Shown here: piece after piece, positions 22,004 to 29,179 of the stretch
How positions within the stretch are numbered: position 1 is the first letter of the stretch
How the letters are laid out: every line of letters starts with the position of its first letter
From: Anaerolineales bacterium
GTDB taxonomy: Bacteria > Chloroflexota > Anaerolineae > Anaerolineales > Villigracilaceae
DNA length: 50,059 nucleotides
Assembly: GCA_013140605.1 (NCBI GenBank)
Contig: JABFSL010000033.1
Coordinates: forward strand, 1 to 50,059
Reading direction: 5' to 3'
Notes under the pieces: generated by a model
What the model was told of the DNA's origin: nothing
Database searches by the model: none
Seen by the model: only the letters and a program-made list of their open reading frames with translations
Made by a program: the position numbers and the translations under genes

Positions 22004-22042
22004 TTTTGTGTCTTAGCGCCTTTGTGCCTTGGTGGTAAAAAT
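22004..22042. repeat. Inverted-repeat end upstream of the GxxExxY gene
   Basis: TTTTGTGTCTTAGCGCC followed by TTTGTGCCTTGGTGG is the partner of 21484-21526. In the extended reading frame it encodes the peptide HQGTKALRHK, not part of the real protein. It reaches the stop codon of the NTF2-like gene. Confidence 0.75.
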
Positions 22043-22473
22043 TATGGAGCGACATGCGGCGCGGAATACGCGGGTGATTTATGCACATGCACAACTTTCC
22101 AATCGCCATTTAATTTCACGATCACGCGGCTTTCATTGTGTGCCGCAACTTTCACGCCCTCGGGCAAAGCGGTGCTGATAAGAAGTGTGTAACTGGCAAT
22201 TGCCGTATCGCCATAGCGTTGAATATGTAAATTCGCAAGATCCAAACGGCTTTGCGCTTTCTGTCCTTTATCTTCCGCGCCAAAGATGGAGCCGCGATTC
22301 GCATTGGAAGTCATCATGAATTCATGAAATGGAATCCCATCCAAACGATGAGGTGTGACCCACCACTCATACAGAGTCAAATCATCCGCAGTTGTCTCAT
22401 GATATTCGGGAATATTATTTTCCTGAATGGAACGCAAATGTTTCAATAAAAACTCGTGAATCTCCTGATCCAT
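22042..22473 (-). CDS. NTF2/SnoaL-like protein (DUF4440 type)
   Basis: This 143-residue protein has the cone-shaped NTF2-like pattern: an N-terminal helix with IHEFLLKHLRSIQENNIPEYHETTADDLTLYEWWVTPHRLDGIPFHEFMM, strands LANLHIQRYGDTAIASYTLLIST and VAAHNESRVIVKLNGDWKVVHVHKSP. The last is the common C-terminal WKVVHVHxS signature of DUF4440/CaMKII-association-like domains. Such proteins bind or modify small molecules; the ligand is unknown. GGAGG lies 9 bases before the ATG and overlaps the stop of the upstream glycosyltransferase gene, so the two are coupled. The end of the gene touches the inverted repeat that frames the GxxExxY gene. Confidence 0.8.
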   Translation of the reverse strand: MDQEIHEFLLKHLRSIQENNIPEYHETTADDLTLYEWWVTPHRLDGIPFHEFMMTSNANRGSIFGAEDKGQKAQSRLDLANLHIQRYGDTAIASYTLLISTALPEGVKVAAHNESRVIVKLNGDWKVVHVHKSPAYSAPHVAP

Positions 22474-22476
22474 GAC

Positions 22477-23481
22477 TTAATCCTCCAACAGGACTTTGAG
22501 ATAAGCATCCACCATTTGATCGAGTCCAAAAGCGGACTCGGCCCGCATCCGCGCCGCCGCCCGGAACTGGTCCTGTTTCGTCAGCACATCCTGCGCTGAA
22601 TCAGCCAGCGCGGAAATATCAGGCGTTTCCAATTTCCAGGGATTGCCGCCATAAGGGACGATACGCCCCGCATCACCTGTCACCAACTCTTTGAGCGACC
22701 CGCTGTCGAATCCGACAACGGGCAATCCACATGCCAGAGCCTCGATGACGGCATTCGGACAGGGCGGGTTGACCTCCGCAGAATACATGAGATGCGACGA
22801 GCGGATCAGATGCGGAATTTTTTCGCGCGGAATTGTGCCGAGGAATTTTACAGGAACGTTGCTTTGTAATTTTCGCTGAGTTGCGTCATCCACTTTGCCA
22901 GCCACCACAACTTCCATTGGGAATTTTGCTGAAAGTTTTTCAGCCAGTGAAACGGCATAGAACAGGCCAGAATTCAAACCGCCAGCCAAACTTCCTTCCA
23001 ATAATAACAATTGAAAGCGGTCTGCGGGACGATCATGTGCGTCATCGGGAGTATAGGTTTGCAAATCCACGCCGTTGATGATGACAGAGGCTGGAGCCTT
23101 TGCCACGCCATACCATTCCTCCCACCATTTGCGAATGAACTGACTCTGATAAATGACACGGTCGGTAAAGCGCGCGCGGATAAAAGACAAAATCGCATTG
23201 CCATACTCCGCGCGGATGTGATAACGCAGTCCCGTCCAACGCACGCGTTGAACCCAGTTGATGCCGTCGAGGCGCTGCACGATTCGCTGTCCGCGCTGAC
23301 GGGCTTTTCGTAACGGGATCATGCTGCGGGTCCCGGCCAGAACGAGGGTTGCATCCGCCCCAGTTGAAAGATCGTGAGTCACTTCCACGCCGCGCGCGTG
23401 AAGTCCCTGCTCAAATTTCAAGCGGAAGGAAGCCATGCCTCCCGAACCCTCCACACGCGGAACAATACATATTTTTGACAT
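22477..23481 (-). CDS. Glycosyltransferase family 1/4 (GT-B fold)
   Basis: The 334-residue protein begins SKICIVPRVEGSGGMASFRLKFEQGL, a GT-B N-terminal domain. RVIYQSQFIRKWWEEWYG and ASVIINGVDLQTY mark the interdomain region. The donor domain has LLLLEGSLAGGLN, KFLGTIPREKIPHLIRSSHLMYSAEVNPPCPNAVIEALACGLPVVGF with its EALACG motif, and a closing helix. It probably transfers a sugar to a surface glycan; donor and acceptor are unknown. The start at ATG 23481 lies 6 bases after TATAAT on the reverse strand with no Shine-Dalgarno sequence, so the transcript is probably leaderless. It is divergent from the deoxynucleoside kinase gene and leads the short operon with the NTF2-like gene. Confidence 0.88.
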   Translation of the reverse strand: MSKICIVPRVEGSGGMASFRLKFEQGLHARGVEVTHDLSTGADATLVLAGTRSMIPLRKARQRGQRIVQRLDGINWVQRVRWTGLRYHIRAEYGNAILSFIRARFTDRVIYQSQFIRKWWEEWYGVAKAPASVIINGVDLQTYTPDDAHDRPADRFQLLLLEGSLAGGLNSGLFYAVSLAEKLSAKFPMEVVVAGKVDDATQRKLQSNVPVKFLGTIPREKIPHLIRSSHLMYSAEVNPPCPNAVIEALACGLPVVGFDSGSLKELVTGDAGRIVPYGGNPWKLETPDISALADSAQDVLTKQDQFRAAARMRAESAFGLDQMVDAYLKVLLED

Positions 23482-23487
23482 CATCCC

Positions 23488-23493
23488 ATTATA
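23488..23493 (-). promoter_or_regulatory. -10 box of a probable leaderless promoter (glycosyltransferase)
   Basis: TATAAT on the reverse strand ends 6 bases before ATG 23481. Two adjacent ATGs (23484 and 23481) follow it; the second is at the distance expected for a transcription start at the A of ATG. Confidence 0.6.
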
Positions 23494-23556
23494 CATTCCA
23501 ACGCATCAATTACTTTATGGTATCCTTGGCTCAAATTATTTAGGGAGTATTCGTTC

Positions 23557-24189
23557 ATGTACATAGCCATCGAAGGAGTGATCGGCGTCGGCAAGACCAC
23601 GCTCGCCCGCCTTTTACAAAACACATTTGAAGCGGATGTTCTGCTCGAGATATTTGAAGAGAATCCCTTCCTCTCCGATTTTTATGCAGACCGCGCGCGC
23701 TACGCATTTCAAACTCAGATATTTTTTTTACTCAGCCGTTATCATCAACAAAATAATAATGTGCCAAAGATTTTGGCCGACGGGAAAAATTTGATCGCCG
23801 ATTACACCTTTGCAAAAGATGCGCTCTTCGCGGGCATCAATTTGCAGGGCGATGAATTGAACATGTATCATCGAGTGCACGAAGCGCTCGGCGAAAAAAT
23901 TCCGAAGCCCGATCTGCTGGTGTATTTACAGGCCAGCACCGACACCCTCATGAGCCGCATCGCATTTCGTGACCGTCCCTACGAACGAAAAATGGAACGC
24001 GCATACATTGATGAATTGAATCACGCGTATGAAGATTTCTTCTCGAAGCCATTTGACCATACGCCCATCTTGAAGATCGACTCGAACGAATTGAATATCG
24101 TCCACAACGCCGAAGACCTCAAGCGGATAGAGAACCGCATCCGCGAAACCTTGAGCCTGCCTCCGTTTCAACAGAGTTTATCTCTCTGA
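23557..24189 (+). CDS. Deoxynucleoside kinase 1 (deoxyguanosine/deoxyadenosine kinase type)
   Basis: The 210-residue P-loop kinase opens MYIAIEGVIGVGKTTLARLL. FEENPFLSDFYADRARYAFQTQIFFLLSRYHQQ is the substrate-binding region of the dNK family, DYTFAKDALFA carries the catalytic DxxF-type segment, and RIAFRDRPYERKMERAYIDELNHAYEDFF is the Arg-rich lid. It phosphorylates deoxynucleosides with ATP for dNTP salvage. The Tyr-Arg-Lys spacing is close to the Bacillus dGK-type enzyme, so deoxyguanosine may be preferred; this cannot be settled from sequence by eye. A second family member lies at 31476. AGGGAG lies 9 bases before the ATG. The gene is divergent from a glycosyltransferase and followed by two hairpins. 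Confidence 0.92.
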   Translation: MYIAIEGVIGVGKTTLARLLQNTFEADVLLEIFEENPFLSDFYADRARYAFQTQIFFLLSRYHQQNNNVPKILADGKNLIADYTFAKDALFAGINLQGDELNMYHRVHEALGEKIPKPDLLVYLQASTDTLMSRIAFRDRPYERKMERAYIDELNHAYEDFFSKPFDHTPILKIDSNELNIVHNAEDLKRIENRIRETLSLPPFQQSLSL

Positions 24190-24198
24190 AAAGGAGTC

Positions 24199-24256
24199 CG
24201 AAGTCTCCTGACTTCGGCGCCATCCATACCAACCAACGTCAGGAGACGTTGACTCC
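24199..24256. repeat. Two hairpins with the GTCAGGAGAC core
   Basis: CCGAAGTC TCCT GACTTCGG is a perfect 8-bp stem (24199-24218). AACGTC AGGA GACGTT is a perfect 6-bp stem (about 24236-24251). Both contain GTC-TCCT-GAC or its complement. The same core forms the hairpin inside the biotin carboxylase gene (2059-2084). The first could also slow transcription after the kinase gene, but it has no T-run. Confidence 0.8.
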
Positions 24257-24271
24257 GCAAGGATAAACATT

Positions 24272-25291
24272 ATGCGCGTTACACGTGAATCACTCCTCCG
24301 CATTGCAAAAGAGACAGCTCAGGAACGGGCTTATAACGATCCTGATATTGTGGCCGCTTATCTGACAGGTTCACTGCTCAACATTGACCCCATGCTCGGC
24401 GGCACGGCGGATATTGATATTGTCTTCGTTCACAAGAATCAGCCTAAACAAATACGCGAGTTCGTAAAACTCACCCCCGATTTCCATCTTGATATCAGCC
24501 GCCGCACAAAAGATGAGTTCAAATCTCCGCGCGAGTTACGCAGTGACCCGTGGCTTGGCTACGAAATGTACGATCCCATTTTATTGTACGAACGCGAGAA
24601 ATTCTTTGACTTTGTGCAAGCCAGTCTGCGCGCAGGTTTTGACTTTGAACAGCCACCGCTTATGCTGCAACGCTGCCGCAAATTACTGTCACATGGGCGC
24701 CAGATCTGGTCGGACCTGACCGAAGTAGATTCTGTCGGTCCGAAAGAGATCAGAAAGTATTTGAAATCCATCTTCCACGCCTTGAACGCCGTTGCGGAAT
24801 TAAGCGGTCCACCCATTCAGGAACGCAGGCTATTGCTGGAGTTCCCCGCGCGCGCGGAAGCCGCACAAAAACCTGACATTACAACGAGCGCATTTGGTTT
24901 GATCGGCATTAATAATGTGGATGCGGAAAAAATAAAAAACTGGATTCCCGATTGGAAGTCCGCCTTCAAGCTTGCCAGTGAAAAAGAGGGCGTGGATTTA
25001 CGAATCCACACTACGCGCCTCAATTACTACGAAAAAGCCATCAACACCATGCTGGCAGGCGATATTCCCATGGCTGCGCTCTGGCCGCTCTTCCACACCT
25101 GGACGTTGTCTGCGGAAGTTTTGGATGGCGACCATCTCAAATTCTGGGAAAACGCGGCTAATGAACTGGGGTTGCTCGGCGCAGGCTTTGAAGAACGAGT
25201 GGAAGGTCTCGATCATTTCATTGACGAGATTGAGATCATTCTCGACGAGATCGCAAAAGAGAACGGATTGGAAACATCCGTTGGAATATAG
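24272..25291 (+). CDS. Nucleotidyltransferase-fold protein, hypothetical
   Basis: The 339-residue protein has an N-terminal minimal-nucleotidyltransferase pattern: YLTGSLLNIDPMLGGTADIDIVFVHK gives GS followed by DxD, and FHLDISRR supplies a possible third Asp. The rest is mainly helical (RKYLKSIFHALNAVAELSG, YYEKAINTMLAGDIPMAALWPLFHTWTL) and resembles the HEPN-like helical part of some aminoglycoside-nucleotidyltransferase relatives. It could nucleotidylate a small molecule or protein; the substrate is unknown. AAGGA lies 9 bases before the ATG. It is a single gene between two hairpin regions and ends with a good terminator. No toxin-antitoxin partner adjoins it. Confidence 0.72.
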   Translation: MRVTRESLLRIAKETAQERAYNDPDIVAAYLTGSLLNIDPMLGGTADIDIVFVHKNQPKQIREFVKLTPDFHLDISRRTKDEFKSPRELRSDPWLGYEMYDPILLYEREKFFDFVQASLRAGFDFEQPPLMLQRCRKLLSHGRQIWSDLTEVDSVGPKEIRKYLKSIFHALNAVAELSGPPIQERRLLLEFPARAEAAQKPDITTSAFGLIGINNVDAEKIKNWIPDWKSAFKLASEKEGVDLRIHTTRLNYYEKAINTMLAGDIPMAALWPLFHTWTLSAEVLDGDHLKFWENAANELGLLGAGFEERVEGLDHFIDEIEIILDEIAKENGLETSVGI

Positions 25292-25302
25292 ACTCAACAT
25301 TC

Positions 25303-25336
25303 AAACTTCCGAAGTCTAAAGGCTTCGGAAGTTTTG
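25303..25336 (+). terminator. Terminator after the nucleotidyltransferase-like gene
   Basis: A perfect 12-bp stem, AAACTTCCGAAG (25303-25314) and CTTCGGAAGTTT (25323-25334), with an 8-base loop and T following. It starts 12 bases after the stop codon. The CCGAAGTC part resembles the hairpin at 24199, so the terminator may be built from the same repeat family. Confidence 0.8.
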
Positions 25337-25366
25337 TAAATATCATCATACAAGAGAAAAAGAGCC

Positions 25367-25714
25367 ATGAAAAAATTTACAGATGTGAAACTTGAGATAT
25401 TTGTGCCGCAGGAATATGCTTTAACCATTCGCGATGAACTTTCAAAAATAGGCGTTGGCAGAATTGGGAATTATGATCATTGTGTGGCAATCTATCCTGT
25501 TCAGGGATATTACCGACCGTTGGAAGGCGCAAATCCATTTGAAGGGAAAGTCGGAGAAATCAGCGAGGGTGTTGAATATAAAATGGAAGTTAATTGCAGA
25601 CGCGAACTGGTTGATGAAGCCATCAAAACAATAAAAAGCATCCATCCTTATGAAGAACCTTTGATCAACATTTTTCCACTGGCGAATCATCTGTTTGAAA
25701 TGGGAAGAAAATGA
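25367..25714 (+). CDS. NIF3/YqfO-like small domain protein
   Basis: This 115-residue protein matches the domain found as an insert in NIF3/YqfO proteins and as stand-alone proteins related to CutA1. VKLEIFVPQEYALTIRDELSKIGVGRIGNYDHC, then GYYRPLEGANPFEGKVGEISEGVEYKMEVNC, and the hallmark SIHPYEEPLINIFPL at the end support this. The fold is ferredoxin-like and often forms trimers; a metal or nucleotide ligand has been suggested for the family but the role is not known. It overlaps the Nudix gene by 4 bases (ATGA), so it heads a chain of coupled genes running to 28114. Confidence 0.85.
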   Translation: MKKFTDVKLEIFVPQEYALTIRDELSKIGVGRIGNYDHCVAIYPVQGYYRPLEGANPFEGKVGEISEGVEYKMEVNCRRELVDEAIKTIKSIHPYEEPLINIFPLANHLFEMGRK

Positions 25715-26160
25715 AAGACCAATTTACTCTGGGCGTTTTTTCCATAATATTTGACTCACAGAAGCGGATTCTTATGGCTCACCGCCGTGACATGGATCTA
25801 TGGGATTTGCCGGGCGGCGGTATGGAGCATGGCGAATTGCCAAATGAAACCGCAATCCGAGAAGCAAAGGAAGAGACAGGCTTTGATGTGGCAATAGACC
25901 GCCTGTTGGTTGTGTATGCCAAGCCTGCGCCCTGGGATAAAGATTTGGGCTTTGTTTTTCTGGGTCATGTGATCGGCGGCGAGGCCGAGACAAGCGACGA
26001 GTCGGATGATGTCCGTTTTTTTGGAAAGGATGAAATGCCAAAGAATATCAGTCCGCGTTTACGGGCTGTAATTGATACAGCGTTACAAAATTTGTCAGAA
26101 ATACAACTTATACGCGCCAATTTGCCACATGCGAAAGAATGGCTCGCCAATAATCAATGA
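25711..26160 (+). CDS. Nudix hydrolase
   Basis: The 149-residue protein has an intact Nudix box, GGGMEHGELPNETAIREAKEETGFDV, with all the metal-binding Glu residues of GX5EX7REUXEEXGU at about residues 37-62. FTLGVFSIIFDSQKRILMAHR and DLWDLPGGG precede it as expected. It hydrolyses a nucleoside diphosphate linked to another group, such as an oxidised nucleotide, ADP-ribose or a nucleotide sugar; the sequence does not tell which. It overlaps the preceding NIF3-like gene by 4 bases and the following EamA transporter gene by 4 bases, showing tight translational coupling. Confidence 0.93.
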   Translation: MKDQFTLGVFSIIFDSQKRILMAHRRDMDLWDLPGGGMEHGELPNETAIREAKEETGFDVAIDRLLVVYAKPAPWDKDLGFVFLGHVIGGEAETSDESDDVRFFGKDEMPKNISPRLRAVIDTALQNLSEIQLIRANLPHAKEWLANNQ

Positions 26161-27209
26161 AATCAAACACCCTTCCATTTATCCTGCAAGCATTACTCGC
26201 CGCGATATTTTTCGGGGCGAGCGCTCCCATTGCGAAATTACTACTGGGCGATAATATCGCGCCAATTTTTCTCGCGGCATTCCTGTATCTCGGAAGCGGA
26301 ACCGGGATTTCTCTTGTCAAATTAGCTCAACGGCTTCAATCAAAAGAAGGGGAAGCAGGCATCAAAGCACCAGACATCAAATGGCTGGTTGGAGCGATCA
26401 TCTCTGGTGGTATTCTGGCGCCGATCATTTTGATGGTTAGCCTGCAAAACACACCCGCATCCACGGCTTCGTTGTTGTTGAATTTTGAAGGCGTAGGGAC
26501 AACTTTAATCGCCTTGTTGTTTTTCAAGGAGGCCATCAGCAGCCGCGCGTGGACTGCTATCATAGTGATTACTCTCGCTAGCATTTTTCTTTCCACCAAT
26601 TTCACCAGCGGATTCGGACTTTCACTCGGCGCATTGGGAATTATCCTCGCCTGCATTCTCTGGGGATTGGATAACAACTTCACACGCAATATCTCGGGCA
26701 AAGATCCGCTTGCCATTGTGGCATGGAAGGGACTGGTCGCGGGTACGTTCTCTTTCTTCCTTGCATTTTTCCTTGGCAATCAGCTTCCATCACTAACAAT
26801 TATCCTCAGCACATTGGCTTTGGGATTTGTCAGCTACGGCTTGAGCACCATGCTGTTCATTCGCTCCATGCGCGGACTTGGCGCGGCGCGTACCAGTGCG
26901 TTGTATGGCACGGCTCCGCTGGCGGGTGTGCTGTTGTCCATTGTTATCTTTGGGGAATTCCCATCGTTCCTATTTATCATTGCCGCGATTTTGATGATCG
27001 GCGGCGCGTTGCTGCTCATCAACGAAAAACATGAACATTCGCATGTGCATACTGTTTTATTCCATGAACACAGTCACAGCCACGATGACCCTTCGCATGG
27101 ACATGATGACATAAAGGGAATCCACTCGCATGAACATGAACATCCCGCCGAAGAACATGAGCACGATCACATGCCCGATATTCATCATAGGCATGGACAT
27201 GAGGAATGA
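26157..27209 (+). CDS. EamA-family (DMT) transporter with His-rich C-terminal tail
   Basis: The 350-residue protein has ten transmembrane helices in two EamA repeats (first from FILQALLAAIFFGASAPIAKLLLG, second from LGALGIILACILWGLDNNFTRNIS). The last 60 residues are a soluble tail with about 20 His residues in HEH, HSH and DHxxD patterns, likely to bind Zn, Ni, Co or Cu on the cytoplasmic side. DMT transporters move metabolites or drugs; the tail points to a metal ion or a metal-regulated transporter, but that is inference. The start is an ATGA overlap with the Nudix gene. The tail-encoding end (CATGAGGAATGA) is echoed after each of the two following protease genes, as remnants of tandem duplication. 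Confidence 0.87.
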   Translation: MKSNTLPFILQALLAAIFFGASAPIAKLLLGDNIAPIFLAAFLYLGSGTGISLVKLAQRLQSKEGEAGIKAPDIKWLVGAIISGGILAPIILMVSLQNTPASTASLLLNFEGVGTTLIALLFFKEAISSRAWTAIIVITLASIFLSTNFTSGFGLSLGALGIILACILWGLDNNFTRNISGKDPLAIVAWKGLVAGTFSFFLAFFLGNQLPSLTIILSTLALGFVSYGLSTMLFIRSMRGLGAARTSALYGTAPLAGVLLSIVIFGEFPSFLFIIAAILMIGGALLLINEKHEHSHVHTVLFHEHSHSHDDPSHGHDDIKGIHSHEHEHPAEEHEHDHMPDIHHRHGHEE

Positions 27210-27241
27210 TGCGGGATATGGAAAAAACACGAGAGAATAGT

Positions 27242-28114
27242 ATGAATGAGCAGTTAAGTGACACTTCGCGACATCAGCAGGTTTCCTGGATTTTGTTACT
27301 AGGGCTTCTGTTTCTAAGAATCCCGCTCATAGCGATATTGAAGTATTTCCGTGTGGAATTAGATTGGATAGATGCAATTGTTAGGATTGGAACTTATTCA
27401 CTAACCGTATTTATGATCTGGTGGGAAATAGACCACCTTGCCGAATTCCATATTGATACGTTTGTAATAATGATTGTTATTTTATTCGGACCAATTCAGA
27501 CTCTAATTTGGAGTTACTGGAAATTAACTCGCTTACTTGTTTTTCCAAATATTCCCAGTTTGATTATCTGGTTAATCTCGATTGTGTTTGCCTTTGCACT
27601 CTGGAGAGATCGCTCGAGAGTGCCTCAATTAAAACCTGCCAGCTTGAAATGGTTTTTTATTGGGACATTAGTGGGGTTAGTTGCGTCCAGCGTTCTGAGT
27701 TTTCCTTTTTCATTTCAAATCTTATCAGAACAAGTGTCGTATGGAGGATCAGTAAAGGCTGTTCTCGTTGACATCCTTGCTGATATTCCACTCGACTTTG
27801 TTAATCAGATAGGTTATGCCGCCGTGATTGAAGAACCGCTCTTTCGCGGTTTCTTATGGGGACATCTCAAAAAATTGGATTGGCATGAAAAATGGATATG
27901 GTTGTTTCAGGCTGGCTTGTTTACATTGGGTCATTTTTATTACATAAATACAGATCCAATTTTGTTTTGGATGATTATCCCTGTTAATGCGCTCGTGTTT
28001 GGGTGGCTTGCTTGGCGTTCAAGAACACTTGCATCCAGCATGGCGGCACATGGCATAATAAATTCTACGGGATATTCTTTTGCGTATCTTGTGGCCTTGT
28101 TCAGACTTGGATAA
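27242..28114 (+). CDS. CPBP-family intramembrane metalloprotease, copy 1
   Basis: The 290-residue membrane protein has about eight helices and the CAAX protease/bacteriocin-processing (Abi/CPBP) motifs EEPLFRGFLWG (motif 1, EExxxR), LFTLGHFYY (motif 2, FxxxH) and SSMAAHGIINSTG (motif 3, HxxxN/D). It should cleave a membrane-embedded or lipid-anchored substrate; members serve in bacteriocin immunity, protein processing or signalling. I prefer ATG 27242, with GAGAG 6 bases before it and alignment to the start of copy 2, over 27206, which overlaps the transporter stop. It is a close paralogue of the next gene: the C-terminal half, including WIWLFQAGLFTL and NALVFGWLAWRSRT, is nearly the same. 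Confidence 0.9.
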   Translation: MNEQLSDTSRHQQVSWILLLGLLFLRIPLIAILKYFRVELDWIDAIVRIGTYSLTVFMIWWEIDHLAEFHIDTFVIMIVILFGPIQTLIWSYWKLTRLLVFPNIPSLIIWLISIVFAFALWRDRSRVPQLKPASLKWFFIGTLVGLVASSVLSFPFSFQILSEQVSYGGSVKAVLVDILADIPLDFVNQIGYAAVIEEPLFRGFLWGHLKKLDWHEKWIWLFQAGLFTLGHFYYINTDPILFWMIIPVNALVFGWLAWRSRTLASSMAAHGIINSTGYSFAYLVALFRLG

Positions 28115-28144
28115 TGTTCATCAAAACGCGAACACCCATTGCGC

Positions 28145-28198
28145 GAGTCCGAGCAGGAAAATAAAGATGGAGTCCATTCACATGAGCATGAGGAATGA
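28145..28198 (+). pseudogene. Remnant of a His-rich tail between the protease copies
   Basis: Read from GAG at 28145, this non-coding stretch gives ESEQENKDGVHSHEHEE and then a stop. The end matches the C-terminus of the EamA transporter (HGHEE, stop). The same text recurs at 29114-29167. It is best explained as the left end of a duplicated unit that included the end of a tail-encoding gene plus a protease gene. The terminal GAGGAATGAGG also supplies the Shine-Dalgarno region for the next gene. Confidence 0.7.
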
Positions 28199-28213
28199 GG
28201 AGGAGAGGATAAA

Positions 28214-29077
28214 ATGAATCAAACACTTGACAATAGCGGATCAAAACATCAGCGAGTATTTTGGTTTGCACTGCTGGGGCTTTTGATTTTGCGGATTCCT
28301 TTTCTGACGGGCATGCACTTCTTCAATATCCAATGGACGTGGACGGATATAATTTTCGATATAGGGACTTATCTACTGACCACATTTCTAGTTTGGTGGG
28401 AAATAGATCATCTCGCTGATTATCATATTGACACCTTGGCTGTGATTATCGTTATATTATTCAAGCCTATTCAAACGTTAATTCTGAGATATTGGGGGCT
28501 CAATCACTTACTTAAGTTCCCCAGCATTCCCGGTATGATTATTTGGCTAATTGCGATTGTTTTCTCAATAGCAATGTGGAGAAAACGCTCCAGGCTCCCT
28601 GGCATAAAACCTGTTAATTTAGGTTGGCTTTTTATCGGAGCATTGGCCGGTTTGGTAACAGCCATTGTCTTAAGTTTTCCCATGTCATTTCAAATAACCA
28701 CAGATTTACTTTCTTACAGATATTTTATAGACAAGTTTCTGCCTCAAATCCTGCCAAGTTTTGTTTATCAGATTGGCTATGCTGCAGTATCAGAAGAACC
28801 CCTCTTTCGCGGCTTTTTATGGGGCTATCTGAGCAAATTGAAATGGCGTGAACATTGGATATGGTTGTTTCAGGCTGGCTTATTTACATTGAGCCATTTT
28901 TACTACCTAAACACCAATCTGATTTCGATTTGGATTATCGTACCTGTTGGCGCACTCGTGTTCGGATGGCTTGCCTGGCGCTCAAGAACAATTGCTTCGA
29001 GTATGGTCGCACATGGAATGATGAATGCGACGGGATATGCTTTTGGTTATCTAATGGCACTTTGGCGGCTTGGATAA
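28214..29077 (+). CDS. CPBP-family intramembrane metalloprotease, copy 2
   Basis: This 287-residue paralogue of the preceding gene keeps all active-site motifs: EEPLFRGFLWG, LFTLSHFYY and SSMVAHGMMNATG. The topology is the same (about eight helices), and the loops WWEIDHLADYHIDTLAVIIVILFKPIQTLI and WRSRT are shared with copy 1. The middle (residues about 150-190) differs most, so the two may cleave different substrates or form a heteromer. A strong Shine-Dalgarno region (GGAGGAGAGG) lies 6 bases before the ATG. It is separated from copy 1 by 99 bases containing the tail remnant. Both copies look functional, which argues for selection rather than decay. Confidence 0.9.
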   Translation: MNQTLDNSGSKHQRVFWFALLGLLILRIPFLTGMHFFNIQWTWTDIIFDIGTYLLTTFLVWWEIDHLADYHIDTLAVIIVILFKPIQTLILRYWGLNHLLKFPSIPGMIIWLIAIVFSIAMWRKRSRLPGIKPVNLGWLFIGALAGLVTAIVLSFPMSFQITTDLLSYRYFIDKFLPQILPSFVYQIGYAAVSEEPLFRGFLWGYLSKLKWREHWIWLFQAGLFTLSHFYYLNTNLISIWIIVPVGALVFGWLAWRSRTIASSMVAHGMMNATGYAFGYLMALWRLG

Positions 29078-29113
29078 AAAGAGTCGAAGCAGAATCAGCC
29101 TCACCCGTAGAAA

Positions 29114-29167
29114 GAGTCCGAGCAGGAAAATGAAGATGGAGTCCATTCACTTGAACATGAGGAATAA
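29114..29167 (+). pseudogene. Second remnant of the His-rich tail
   Basis: From 29114 the frame gives ESEQENEDGVHSLEHEE and a stop at 29165-29167, nearly identical to 28145-28198 at DNA level. The preceding TAG closes the frame just upstream, so nothing longer is made. A shorter trace (GCGAGCAGGAAAATGA) lies at about 30234-30249, after the next gene. Confidence 0.7.
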
Positions 29168-29179
29168 CAGCACACTATA

